NCBI GenBank assembly: GCA_019828545.1
Contig: JACVRA010000063.1
Location: 62,001 to 126,000, forward strand
DNA: 64,000 nucleotides
Source: Paracamarosporium sp. OC-R06-R3
Taxonomy: Eukaryota; Ascomycota; Dothideomycetes; Pleosporales; Didymosphaeriaceae
Direction: 5' to 3'
The notes below the pieces were generated by a model. It was given only the letters and a program-made list of their open reading frames with translations, was not told the DNA's origin and did no database searches. Shown piece by piece: positions 34,060 to 44,947 of the stretch. How positions within the stretch are numbered: position 1 is the first letter of the stretch; each line of letters starts with the position of its first letter. Both the position numbers and the translations under genes were made by a program.

Positions 34060-35203
34060 ATGTCGAAGTCTCAAGTAATTCAAATAACAGATGCTAATGT
34101 GAAGAAAGCCTCAAGCTCTGTGAATCCGACAATCACCCAGATCACTAGAGATCCTCAGGCGCAGTATATGTATTGGTCCGTGCCAACTTTTAATGAGAGT
34201 CAATTACTCATAACAGCAGAGTGTACGCTATCCACGGGCTCGAAAGTTCCATCAGCACCTGGGGTCCATTTGAACAAGGCTCCTTCAGATGGCTCAACGA
34301 CCTCTCCGAATGGCTCACAAACCATGACGGCCAGGCCGTTGATGTCAGCCTGGTAGGCTGGAACACCAGTACCTTCTCTGCCGCGAACATTAGCACGAGA
34401 ATTGCAGATACAGCAAGACCTCTGGCCAAAGAAATCATTAAGAGGCTATCCAATGTCATTAAACCCTTCTTTTTATTTACATGCGCTAAGCAGTGTAGTT
34501 TGGATTCACGACCCTCGGACCCGCGAAACAGCCGCAAAAGGACCAAAAGGTCATCATTGTCGGCCATAGTATGGGCGGCATCCTGGCGAGAGCTGTACGT
34601 TTTCCTTTCCATCTTTATCTTTGTGTGCATCTCATATGATATAGCTCCTTGGTTTTATGTGCGCGGAAATAAAATCGACAGATAGGAATCGCGAATACTA
34701 TGAGAAATTCCTCAAGTCTGTGAGCGGCGTAATACTTCTTGCGTCTCCCTCACAAGGATCCTCACTGGCCAACTTTTCTTCACCGCTAGCCAAGGCTGCG
34801 TCTGCTGCAAGTGGCGGCATGTCGACCCTCATACACCATGACCATCACGCTGCGTTGAAACCTGCATCTGCCGAACTGCAAGACATTACAAAAAGCTTCG
34901 AGGGATACTGCAAGTGGTACAAAGCTCAGTGCGGAGGGAAACTTAAGGTTTCTGCGCTCAGGGAGACGAAAAAACTGAGGCTTGCGATGGTAGGGAAATC
35001 GAATCTAACATCGCTCAGCAGCTGACCTAGCCCAGGTCGTGAAACCAGAGTCTGCGGATATTCCAGGCACAACTAAGTCGCTAGTCGAGTATCAGGTGCA
35101 CGACCTTGAGGGCTTGAATCATGTCCAGGTCACGAATTTCGAGAACATGGACAATCCCGAGCTGCTTAAGATCTTGGAGACGATCAAATGGATGCAAAAG
35201 TAG
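34060..35203 (+). CDS. SesB/DUF676-like alpha/beta hydrolase
   Basis: Exons 34060-34163, 34220-34454, 34499-34594, 34645-34989 and 35036-35203 give 315 residues. VYAIHGLESSISTWGP holds the HG oxyanion motif and VIIVGHSMGGILARA the nucleophile elbow with Ser137; GVILLASPSQGSS and DLEGLNHVQVTNF supply later lipase-like strands and a candidate catalytic His. The layout is that of fungal serine esterase/lipase domains (DUF676, SesB) which often sit at the N-terminus of, or next to, NLR receptors. Here no NACHT or NB-ARC domain follows. Two donors (GTATAT at 34164, GTCATT at 34455) are weak but the phases close, so exon borders there are less sure. The next gene converges on it. Confidence 0.78.
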
Positions 35204-35373
35204 TGTCTGAGATAATCCAAGTGTGGAAGCGCAGTGTGGACATGTCCCAGATTGTCAAGAGGCAAGGCAGTTTTGCTGCAGGCGGATACACGGATGTGTC
35301 TGTGTTCAAGGAGACTATATCCAAAACCAGAAATGATCCTATGATTGCAATCACGTGGAGCTATCCAATGTAG
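35204..35373 (+). pseudogene. Possible kinase N-lobe fragment
   Basis: Directly after the hydrolase stop codon and in the same frame, 56 codons read VKRQGSFAAGGYTDVSVFK, recalling the glycine-rich loop of fungal protein kinases (G.fa.GGyaDV), then stop at 35371-35373. No Lys-containing beta strand or later kinase motif follows. It overlaps the 3' end of the oppositely transcribed kinase gene by about 20 bp. It may be a remnant of a hydrolase-kinase gene or of a neighbouring copy; chance resemblance is possible. Confidence 0.3.
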
Positions 35374-37581
35374 CCATTGTCGATTGCCTAGTCACCTCGG
35401 GGTCGCCCGGACAGTGGTTGCCAAGAATATGTAGAATTTGACCACAACTCTTGCGTCTAGTGGGTTCATTGGGGCCCGAAAGAGATTGCTGAAGCTTTAT
35501 AGGTGCACCGGACCCTTGAGGTTTCTGCATGTTTTCATGCGCTCTTGTATTTTCAGATTCGTTATCGTGGTTTACGACAAGCATATCATTCTTGACCAGC
35601 TGGAGTAGCGTAGTGAATGGTGCTCTAATCGCACCATATTTCGGTAGAGCTAGCAGTGAGTAGAGCTCGTCGATCTTCTATATCGCTTGTCAGCCATAAA
35701 CTCTATAGTTGATACACAAAGCCGACCTTGATCACCGCAAGCTTCACGTGTGCTCTGCGCGGCGTGATGGTTTCGTCTATCTCGAAGAACGCATCACTTT
35801 CATTATACTCCCAGGACTGATCAAGGCGCATTCGTTGTTGACGAAATTGTAGGATAGCCTTGTACCCGCCAAAGTACCAGGTCGCGAATAGGAGATAGAC
35901 ACAACCCAATGCCCACACGTCGCACGCTATGCTGTATGGTCTCTGAAGCCCGTGCTCAGGAGATCGATAGCTTGGCGAGTTGGGAGCCCGTCCGTAATTT
36001 GTCTTCTCCGTCCTGAACTGTGTACTGCCGAAATCAGAAATTTTAAGAATCCCGTGCTTGCACTGTGCATCAGGATACCATAGAATGTTCTCCGGCTTGA
36101 GATCCCCATGACGGCCGAAGATCAGCCTCATAGGATGAGGATCATCTGTATCCTGATTATGCGCAGGCTGAGGGTTCTTGGCAGGCTGCAACTTTACGTC
36201 CGATATGAGGCCAGTAGATTGAGTCACGTAATGGTGGATCCTATTAAGTGCTTCCGCGAGTCCATGGCATTGCTTTATAATCCATGTGCCCATCGCTGCA
36301 TCCCTGTCTGGATTTGGGTGCTGCCGCCAGTAGTCGAGCAGGTCTGACTTAGCCCAAGGGAAGACGAGATGATATTTGTCATTTTGCTGGTATGTTGCCA
36401 ACAATTCCACTAAGTGAGGGTGGGTGTGTGTACCCTTTCTGAGTCTCTCTAGGATTCTGACCTCTTGCGGGGATGTCAATGCATCATCCAACTTTAGAAC
36501 CTTGATCGCAAACACATTGCGATGCTTCTTGTGTCTGTCGGTCTGATGTGCCTTAGCTTACGTATCTATATCAAAAAAGAGGGACACGCACTTTTGATTT
36601 ATTCCAGCAGTGGTAATCAGGGTGTATCTTGGTTTTGAAAACCTCGCTTGTGCCTTTCCGGGTGACTTGGCGATGGTATTTGAAGGGCAGAATCACTTCC
36701 GGCTGTAAGTGGTACTGTGGCAGATCATTGCCAGCGGCCTTTGTGAATTTATGAGGGAGAGCACTCCACTGTAACTCGACAAATTCGTTCTCGTCCTCAA
36801 GAGCATGAAAGAGTACATATGGGTACTCGGGATTTTTCAGACTTCTGAGGCCCGTCTCACGGTCGCCCTTTTCAGGGTAGTTCTGGGGTCTCAAAGGAAG
36901 ATAAGAATCACAGACACCGTGTTGAACGAACGATTGTATCCTTTCTGGTTGTCTCATAAGGTAGAGGATGGACAATACTTTTTGAAAAGATTTCGCGTTC
37001 GGCATCGGTACCAGATGTGCGCGAGATCTACGCAGCTCCAAGAAAACCGCCTCAGACCCTATCAACCTAGTAATGTCGGCCTCAGGGATGAACTGAACAT
37101 GTGGATCGTCCGGTGAGCGGTGTTTTTGAGCCACACGTTTGAGTCTCCATCTGGTCGCCTGCGATAATGCGTATTGTCGGGCGGTTGCGAAAGGCGTTCC
37201 AGTAGCATCTGATGCAATGGTCCTTTGATCTGGCTCGGTCAAACCGCTCTCTGGTGCGCTTTGTACTGCTTGTAAATCGGTTTGTATAGTAGATGCAGAT
37301 GGTCGGAACCAATGAGTTGCATGATATTGCAATGTCGAAGCTGATGCGCTAGAAGCATGGGAGTCTCTCAATGACCTTGGTAGCGGTACTGGACGGCGGC
37401 CTATTATATAGCATCAATCCCTGAGGCCTTTGTGTATGCCTGATCCCATAGCTCCACGGTACTTACTGTTAGAACGTAGCGAATTGGGCGGACCATCTCG
37501 AGCGCTGGCCTCATTGTCTGCCTTGGGTGCAGAATTGTGCAGTATGGTTCGATCTTGACCGGATTTCGCCTGCCCTGCCAT
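35351..37581 (-). CDS. Protein kinase with unnamed fungal N-terminal domain
   Basis: Exons (minus) 37467-37581, 36592-37400, 35727-36542 and 35351-35677 give 688 residues. Residues about 130-310 form a domain ending in LQPEVILPFKYHRQV and KTKIHPDYH, which also precedes the kinase of the neighbouring HET fusion. The kinase domain has VFAIKVLKL (Lys322), GRHGDLKPENIL (HGD in place of HRD, Asp455), KISDFGSTQF (Asp478), SPSYRSPEH (in place of APE) and DVWALGCV. All core residues appear present, so it may be active; the Gly-rich loop is poor (RKGTSEVF). The C-terminal exon adds KIDELYSLLALPKYG and a charged tail. No membrane segment. It is divergent from the kinase-HET gene. Confidence 0.82.
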
Positions 37582-39174
37582 TTCTCTTTCGTAGTAAAAG
37601 CAGAAGTTTGGCACACGCGCCTTAGGCGCGAGCTCGAACAACAAAAGAAGGTCCCATCCCGGCTGCCCCTGAAACTGGTGTGGGGGCGAAACTTATCTCG
37701 AGATCACCAGCACAAGGCTGAGGAACCTAGCACTCGGCCGGAGTGCTTCTAGCCCGTTCGACTTGTGTTCATCCAAAGCCCTAACAGAATGCAGTACTGG
37801 CAATCTGCAGAGTCGTCAAGCAAAGCAATCAGTTGCGTTCTCGTGTTCATCGAGAACGAACGTCACAACGCTTATCATTCTCCATATCCAAGCCTCGAAA
37901 ACCCTCAGCTCCAAACAAGATGGTGTAGTCACGCTGATCATCATTGGTCAACCACGCGAGTGGCTTGCAGGCATTGAGCCTCTGATCAAGATCTTCGTTT
38001 CACCATGTCCAATTCAATCACCGTGAGATCCCAAAATGTTCTCTTGCTAAGTTCTCAACATTCCCAAGGCCATACAACTTCGAGTCGATCCCCTCATTAC
38101 CTCTCGCAAATATATCCCGTCTGTTTAAGCTGTTTAATAATAGGTCCAAAGTAGGATCTTCCACGGCAATGCGCCAGCAAAGTCCGGATGGTATCCGAAA
38201 CGGGAGTTGGAAAGAGACTCAGCATGTTGGTGTCCTGGACACAGATCCTGCAAAACTGTTGACCAAGCTGCGAGAGAAGTTCAGATTAGAATTCAAAGTT
38301 CGCGCACAAGCATCCCGTTCATGAGTCAAGTTGAGACTGTTTACTAATCTCCGTGACCGCAGGCGATGTGCAATGCCTACAACATTCAAGCAGCTGGACA
38401 TCTCTCACCGGTAAGCGCGCCCGTCTGGCATTGCCCGACAGACGATGTGGGACCTGGCTGGTATCGTAGGCCGAGGTAGGGGAGCTAAGGAGCATGAAAT
38501 CATTGGACTAGCTGTTTGCGGTCCGGGTGAAGGTGTCGCCTGATTTCATCGGTAGTTCGCTACGCGCAGAATGTCATAGATACTGGGCGGGAACAGGTGT
38601 GACAGTCGGGGGGACTGCATAGAGTGGCTGGGAACCTAAGCAGATGGGCCAATGACGTCTTCGACGACGGCACGGGCACGTGCGTTTCATCTCTTGCCGG
38701 CGGCAGAGAGTTACCAAACTATCCAAACATCGACACGTACTGTCACCTTCTGAATGAGCGGCGTGCGATTCGAAAGCGAATGGAACGTGGTCTCGTCGAC
38801 TTGACAGATGGCCTCCTAAGTCGTGCGTGAGGTGTCCAGCCTGATGAAAGCCACAGGCCGGGGTCGTCGCCAAGAACATGGCTGCACTGGCGCCGCTGAA
38901 TTGCGCGATACCACATCTCGTGGGATGTACGTATGGTGGAAGATGCCCTCGAAACTTCCAACAATTGTGGTGGTCGCTGTGATAGGTCAATGCTCACTAG
39001 GCGCCCTCGAGAGCGATGAAAGTAGGCAACAGCATGTGGGCAGAGATGCTGAGGCTGTGTAAAGGACTTCAGGCCTATTTGAGCAGAGGATAAGACCGGC
39101 GAGCCTGTGTTTCAATACAGCGTCCCAGCCTATCGAACACTATCATCATCCGCATACGTTTCCTGTTCCCAACA
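37582..39174. other. Intergenic between the two divergent kinase genes
   Basis: About 1.6 kb, long for this window. Short frames on both strands have no domain or splice pattern. It could hold a decayed gene but I see no recognisable remains. Confidence 0.45.
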
Positions 39175-42100
39175 ATGAGCCGCAGCTGTCACTCCACGGA
39201 TTCCAATGAAGCTATGAGCAACGATGATCATGATAGCTCATCGTCCGATAGCAACTCAGCCGCTTCGGAAGAAGGGTACGAGAGTTCGGATAACGAAGCA
39301 TATCCAGATACCGTGAACTATAAAACAACGAAGAACCTAATCAAGGCACTGCGTGAAAAAGCAGTTAAGAGCGTATTCGGGAAAGGCTCCCAGAAATTTG
39401 TGCCAGAAGGTGTAGTCGAATCATTGGTTGTCAAAAAAACCGTCAGAGCTTGTCTTCGCTCGAAGACTAACTCAGAATATGTCGAGTTGGTCGACTTTAT
39501 TATGAAAAAGGGAAGAAAAGCCTTTGCCGTAGCTACACTTGCCCGGGTGAACTCCCATCAAGTTATGCGATGGTTCATGAAGAATAATCTCAGTGACAAG
39601 AATTTACCTATCATTGATCAGACCAAAGAATGGAAACAGTCATGGCGCATCGATTTTTACGACCAGCAGTGGATGTTGTTTGCTCCTGTCTTCTCGAGTA
39701 CCGACCACAGCCACGTGTTTGTCGAAAAGTGCATCTTACCGTTCATTCCGCTCGCCAGCAAATCTCAGGTTATCAAGCAAGGTGCGTTTGGAGATGTCGC
39801 ACAACATGAGATTCACCCCAGTCACCTCAAGCCGGTGAGTTTTTCAGAACAAAATTTTCGAGAAGCTAGCTGACGTATTCAGGAATCTTCAAATGGTACA
39901 TTGGTCGCTTTGAAAGAGATGAGAGCCACAGATGACACACAAGAAGTTGCAGAGCATTGGGAAAAGGAAGTCAAAGCACTGCGCATGATGAACCAACTGG
40001 AACAAGAAAACATCGTACGCTTTGTAACAGCATTCCGACGACGTAAGGAGGACAATACAGAGGAACATTATGTGATGTTTGAATGGGCCAACGGTGGTAA
40101 CCTACGAGACGCATGGACGAAGACTCCATCCCCTGACCTGAATGGTCCAATACTGAAGAAAGCGATTGAGCAAATACACGGACTGGCCATGGCACTCGAG
40201 GCTGCCCATAATTTTAACAGAACTGAAGCTTCTTATCGTCATGGTGATCTCAAGCCCGAGAATATTCTTGTTTTCAAGAAGGACATGGACGAAGCTTTTG
40301 GTACACTGAAGATTGGGGATTGGGGAGAGGCCAAATACCATGGAAAAGACCAACCTACGATGCTTCAATTTAGTATGACGACCTCAAGGTCTGGAACTCT
40401 CCGTTACCAAGCACCCGAGGCTGTTGTTGGTATGAAGGCAACGTATTTGGGTCAACCAACGAAACGACGCTCGCGACTATATGACATCTGGTCATTGGGT
40501 TGTGTTACTCTCGAATTTATCGTTTGGCTTCTATACGGGTTGAATGGGCTAAACAGATTCAATGCAGACGTCAACGGGGACACTTTCTACCAGCTTAGCA
40601 AAGAGAATGCACGAGATGTTGCTCGAGTGCATCCCGCTGCTGTTCGGTGGATGGACCACATGGCACAGCAGTCTGCCTGCAAAGGTACTGCGATTGGAGA
40701 TCTTCTAAAGATTGTAAGAGAAAAACTCCTCGTAGTCAGACTGCCGCCTCAAGGCGGTACTACAACACCCGGTATAAATGGTGTGCGGCCTCTTGTAGGC
40801 CCACCATATCAACTTGGTCTAGAAATTGTGGACAGTCCTAATGTTATGCCGGCGATGGAAGACCTTGAGATATCCGATCCAGCTGCTACACAGAATCTGC
40901 CTACCTTTTCTTTCACACCAGCAGATCCACTGGAAGGCCAACCTGAGCCGGATCTTGCACCTTTGGAGGCCGATGATGAAGCTGAAGGACCAGAACGCTG
41001 CCTTGCTTCTGTTGCCCGAGAAAGCATTGATGATATCCTCCGTGAGGATGACAAAATTGCATATTGGGGTACACAACAGCAGCAACTTCCAGTTCCCGTA
41101 GACCTGGCCAATGCATCTTCCTCTCCGTCATCATCATCCAAGTCAAACAATAACATTTCGGACGAAAAGGAAACGGTAAGTGTGTCGTTTTCTTGTATAG
41201 CGCTAAAAACTTCGCTAATGGGCATCATCCTGACAGTTTGACTACGCGCCTCCAGAGCTTGATGAGAACCGATGGAGACTACGCTTGAACAACGAATTTG
41301 CTTCCAAGTTGTTTTCGGGTCTCAAGTCTTCTCACTCACTACAAATACCCCACTGTAGCACCTCGGCAAAGCTTTGTGATCACTGCAAAGACTTTCGCAC
41401 CGAGCGACTCTGGGCCCCGGGCTTTACAAAAACCTATAATACCAGTACGCTCAAAGAGAATGCTGAAACCGGTAACTGCGACGTATGCGTCCTGTTTTGG
41501 CGTCTCTGTCGAAACAGTGGCGGAAACCTTTCGTCAAGTGTGCAGTTTGACCGAGAAGGCGCCTTTCTGAAGATAGGTAGCAATAATAGTGCCAGACTTT
41601 CCATTGTCCGCAGTCCAGAAACGAGAGTTGCTATCTCCTCAGACCACCAGGTTGGTTTCGTCGAACTCCCCGAAGCCGGTGGCCCCACGCATCTTGGAGT
41701 CATACAACGATGGATCAACGAGTGCGACCGGGAACACACATGCAAACCTCTCGATCGAACCAGCGAGACGGGCACTGCCCCCCTCCGGTTGCCGACACGA
41801 GTGCTTGACGTTGGCAGTGATGAGGCGAAGATGATTTACCTTCGGCAGACGAAAGATCTCGATGAGGATACTGGAGAATGGATAGCACTATCGCATATGT
41901 GGGGTATGAACAATTACTCTACTACGCCAGAAAATCTACAACAACATCTTGATGGATTGGAGTTCGAAAAGATGCCGCCGACTTTCAAGGATGCTGTTAG
42001 AGTGACACGTGCTCTGGGTCACCGATACCTTTGGATAGATTCACTCTGCGTAATTCAGGGACCAGACGGAGATTTCAGCACTGAAGCAGCAAAAATGGAG

Positions 42101-43225
42101 GAGGTCTACAGTGGCGCATACTGCGTGATTGCAGCTAGTTGCGCTAGCGATCATTTCTCCGGGTTTTTGAAGCCAAGGTCAACTAGAAACTATGTCGGCC
42201 TGTCTCCGAATGCAAGGCCTCAGGATCCATTCTACATATGCGAGACCATCGACGACTTCAAATCACACGTTCTTGATGGCGAACTCTGCAAACGAGGTTG
42301 GGTACTGCAGGAGCACGCTCTGGCACGTAGAACCATTTTCTTCTCGAAGTACCAAACCTACTTCGAATGCTCTGCCGGCGTACGGTGCGAAACCTCAACG
42401 AGGATGTCGAAGTAAGTGCCACTCTATCTATCTGTGTAGTTGTCGTGAGCGATGGGACTGATCAAAATCTACAGCACCTTTGCGGCCTTCTTGGGAGATC
42501 CAGAATTCCCCAATTTCCTTTACAAAGCGTCCCAAGGAGAAAAGATACTACGCATACAGGGCTTATACAAGCAGTACTCTAGACTTGGACTGTCCAAGCC
42601 ATACGATCGGGCAATCGCTATAGGCGGTCTGCAACAGCGCCTTATCAAAACGATAGGAGTGCAAGGTGGGTTTGGGATACTTGACGAAGGCAAGACGCGC
42701 GGATTGCTTCGGCGCACTCTGCTCTGGAGACGAGGTGCGGACACTAGAACGATGTCACGTATTGTATTTCCTACCGATCGAGATGGCCCAAAGGTACCAT
42801 CTTGGTCGTGGATGGCTCACACAGGAGGTATCGACTACCTGGATGTTGGGTTCGGTGCTTATGATTGGGAGGACGTCGGGACTAACTCGCCGTGGCCACT
42901 GCCAGCTACGCCGACACCGGGTCACAGTTCGAACAGCATCGCTTTGATTGCCGCAGCCGCAACCTACGACCTCGGCGCTGCAACCACGAAAGAGTACGAC
43001 CTCACGTTCGACAACAACACCGGAAAGCTGCTGCCTCGTCGATCTCTGTGCGTAGTCTTAGGGAAAGCAAAGGGAACTTCGACAGAGAAGGAACAGAAAA
43101 ATTGTGTTCTCATCATCACACCTGTTGTTGGCCAGGATGGTTCAGTGGTCTATGAGCGAATTGGCTGTGGGTTTTTACCTGGCAAGTGTATCTCACACAA
43201 TTCAGTCACTGTACAGATCTATTAG
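39175..43225 (+). CDS. Protein kinase-HET domain fusion protein
   Basis: Exons 39175-39834, 39883-41175, 41237-42411 and 42475-43225 give 1292 residues. Residues 1-45 are Ser/Asp-rich. Residues 50-200 are the unnamed domain shared with the product of 35351-37581 (FVPEGVVESL; ILPFIPLASK; GAFGDVAQHEIHPSHLKP). The kinase (about 200-520) has Lys231 (LVALKEM), RHGDLKPENILV (Asp342), KIGDWGEAK (DWG for DFG, Asp366), LRYQAPEAV and DIWSLGCV. A Ser/Asn-rich linker follows (about 560-660). The HET domain (866 to about 1010) shows WIALSHMWG, HRYLWIDSLCVIQ, MEEVYSGAYCVIAAS and RGWVLQEHALARRTIFF. HET domains trigger cell death in heterokaryon incompatibility; the kinase could gate it. All splice phases agree. 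The last residues after PGKC are uncertain because a GTGTAT donor occurs there. Confidence 0.9.
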
Positions 43226-44947
43226 ATGTCAGGCTAGGGAATTTCAAGCAAATAGGTCCGTTGCAGAGATTTAGCTTGGTGATTTCGCCTACTAATGAAA
43301 ATTCGGTTCACCATTCATGGATAATGCTGGTGTTCCGTCCTTATCTCGCAAAAGGTGGACTTGTATCTGAAGCCGTCCACGCTCAACGCGAATGGAGAGA
43401 ACATAATGATGCGCCGAAGTGATCTAGAGCAGATAGCGAAATTGGTACATGTTCAGTTGCTGGAGTCAGATGGTCGGGTGAAGGTAATTTAAACTACAAA
43501 AGAAGCGTAAAAATGCTAGATTTAGGTAGAGTTATAGTGTAAAAGTGCATTAGCAAAGTCCCGAACTTGAACGTGATTGTTCGAATGACACTATGCCGTC
43601 TTTTCCGTGGATAGACCGGAGACACGACGTACTGATAGAAAGTGTACATGCTATAGTAACTTGTGAGGCACGGAGTGGCAGGTAATCCAGATCAGGGCAA
43701 AAGTATATTTTGAGACAAACCCTCAAAGTCTCGGTTCAAGGATGCGAGGAAGAATATGTATACGGCTACATCACGTGATTGAGCCAGGATCCAGGTCAGG
43801 TCCGTGGGAGTATCCCAGTACATATATATATGAGGGATACACATACTCGCCCTTCCCATCCCGACTTTGACGGGCACTAAAACCCAGACCAGCCTTCTTT
43901 GATTGATAATAGAAAATCTTGCTATCCCAGTGCAAGATGCTCATAGGAAAGCGACTAAAGCTTCGCTAGTCTATACCCATATATTAACTTACTCAATACT
44001 ACTAAAAGTCTGAATCTAACGCTGGAAGCTGATATAGACCACATGTCATATCTCCAGTGCTGTGGGACGGCCCTGGCTGACGATCCTTCCGAAGCTCATG
44101 TCATCCCAGACCCTTGCGAATATCATATCTCGAGATCTGCGCCGTGCTGCCGGTTGTCTCAGATTGTCTGCATCTTCGGATCCTTTATCCGGATTGACAA
44201 GGCGCAGGGAGGTAGGTGAAAGGCGCATTATCATTCCTATCAATAGCGCACAAAGAATGACGACCAATAAGGAGAATTGAGCATGATGCTGCACAAGGAG
44301 GGGAAGACGGAATGAAAGGTGATTCCTTGTTCTCGGGTTGGGGAGCAAGGCTGGGCAATGCGAGATATCGTCATAAGAAACTAGTGGCAGATCGGGGCAC
44401 GACCCCTGGATTGCCTCGTTCGCACGTGATGAGATGCGATGAGTGTAGCTTTCGCGCAGCCTCGCAGACCCTTGGGAAAGAGGAACCATGGCCCGTTGAG
44501 AGTACCTGGTACGCAACGACCTAGCCAGGAACGTTGGGCAGGGCGAGGGCCACTTCCGCGGCGGCGTTTGAGGAGGGTTCGCCGGTAGGCATTGTTTGGC
44601 TGTGGTGAATGCTCGGCTGGGTTGCCATGACGCAACTGGCGCTTGCAAGCGAGCTCCACGCGCCAACTTGGCCAACAACGCGCTGGAACGCTGGCCATGG
44701 CGACCCCATGAAACACTTGGGCCCGCTCCCGCGCCTGTACCTTTTGTACCCTACACATCGTCCCTACGACTTTCAACGCTTCAATACTTTTCTTTTGCGT
44801 GAATACACCACCCGCTATCCAAGACCACTGCCCCTGTCGCGCATTCTCATGGCCTCGGCGGCCTGAAACCCCCGTGTCGCGGTTACAACGATCGACTGAC
44901 AACATCCGGCGACACAACCCAGTCCCACCACCGCTCTCCCGGGCACC
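43226..44947. other. Intergenic; no gene seen
   Basis: The first half is AT-rich with a TATATATATG-like tract near 43822. The second half (from about 44400) is GC-rich and open on several frames, but these start at TTG or overlap each other and carry no domain. It includes the promoter of the channel gene. Confidence 0.45.

Noticed and set aside
43186..43422. Possible extra C-terminal exon of the kinase-HET gene
   Set aside because: The frame needs a weak GTGTAT donor and adds no recognisable HET sequence; the stop at 43225 is simpler.
44046..44678. Minus-strand frame with an apparent mitochondrial presequence and a hydrophobic stretch
   Set aside because: The apparent first codon is TTG, the presequence-like part depends on it, and overlapping frames on both strands are open because of GC content.
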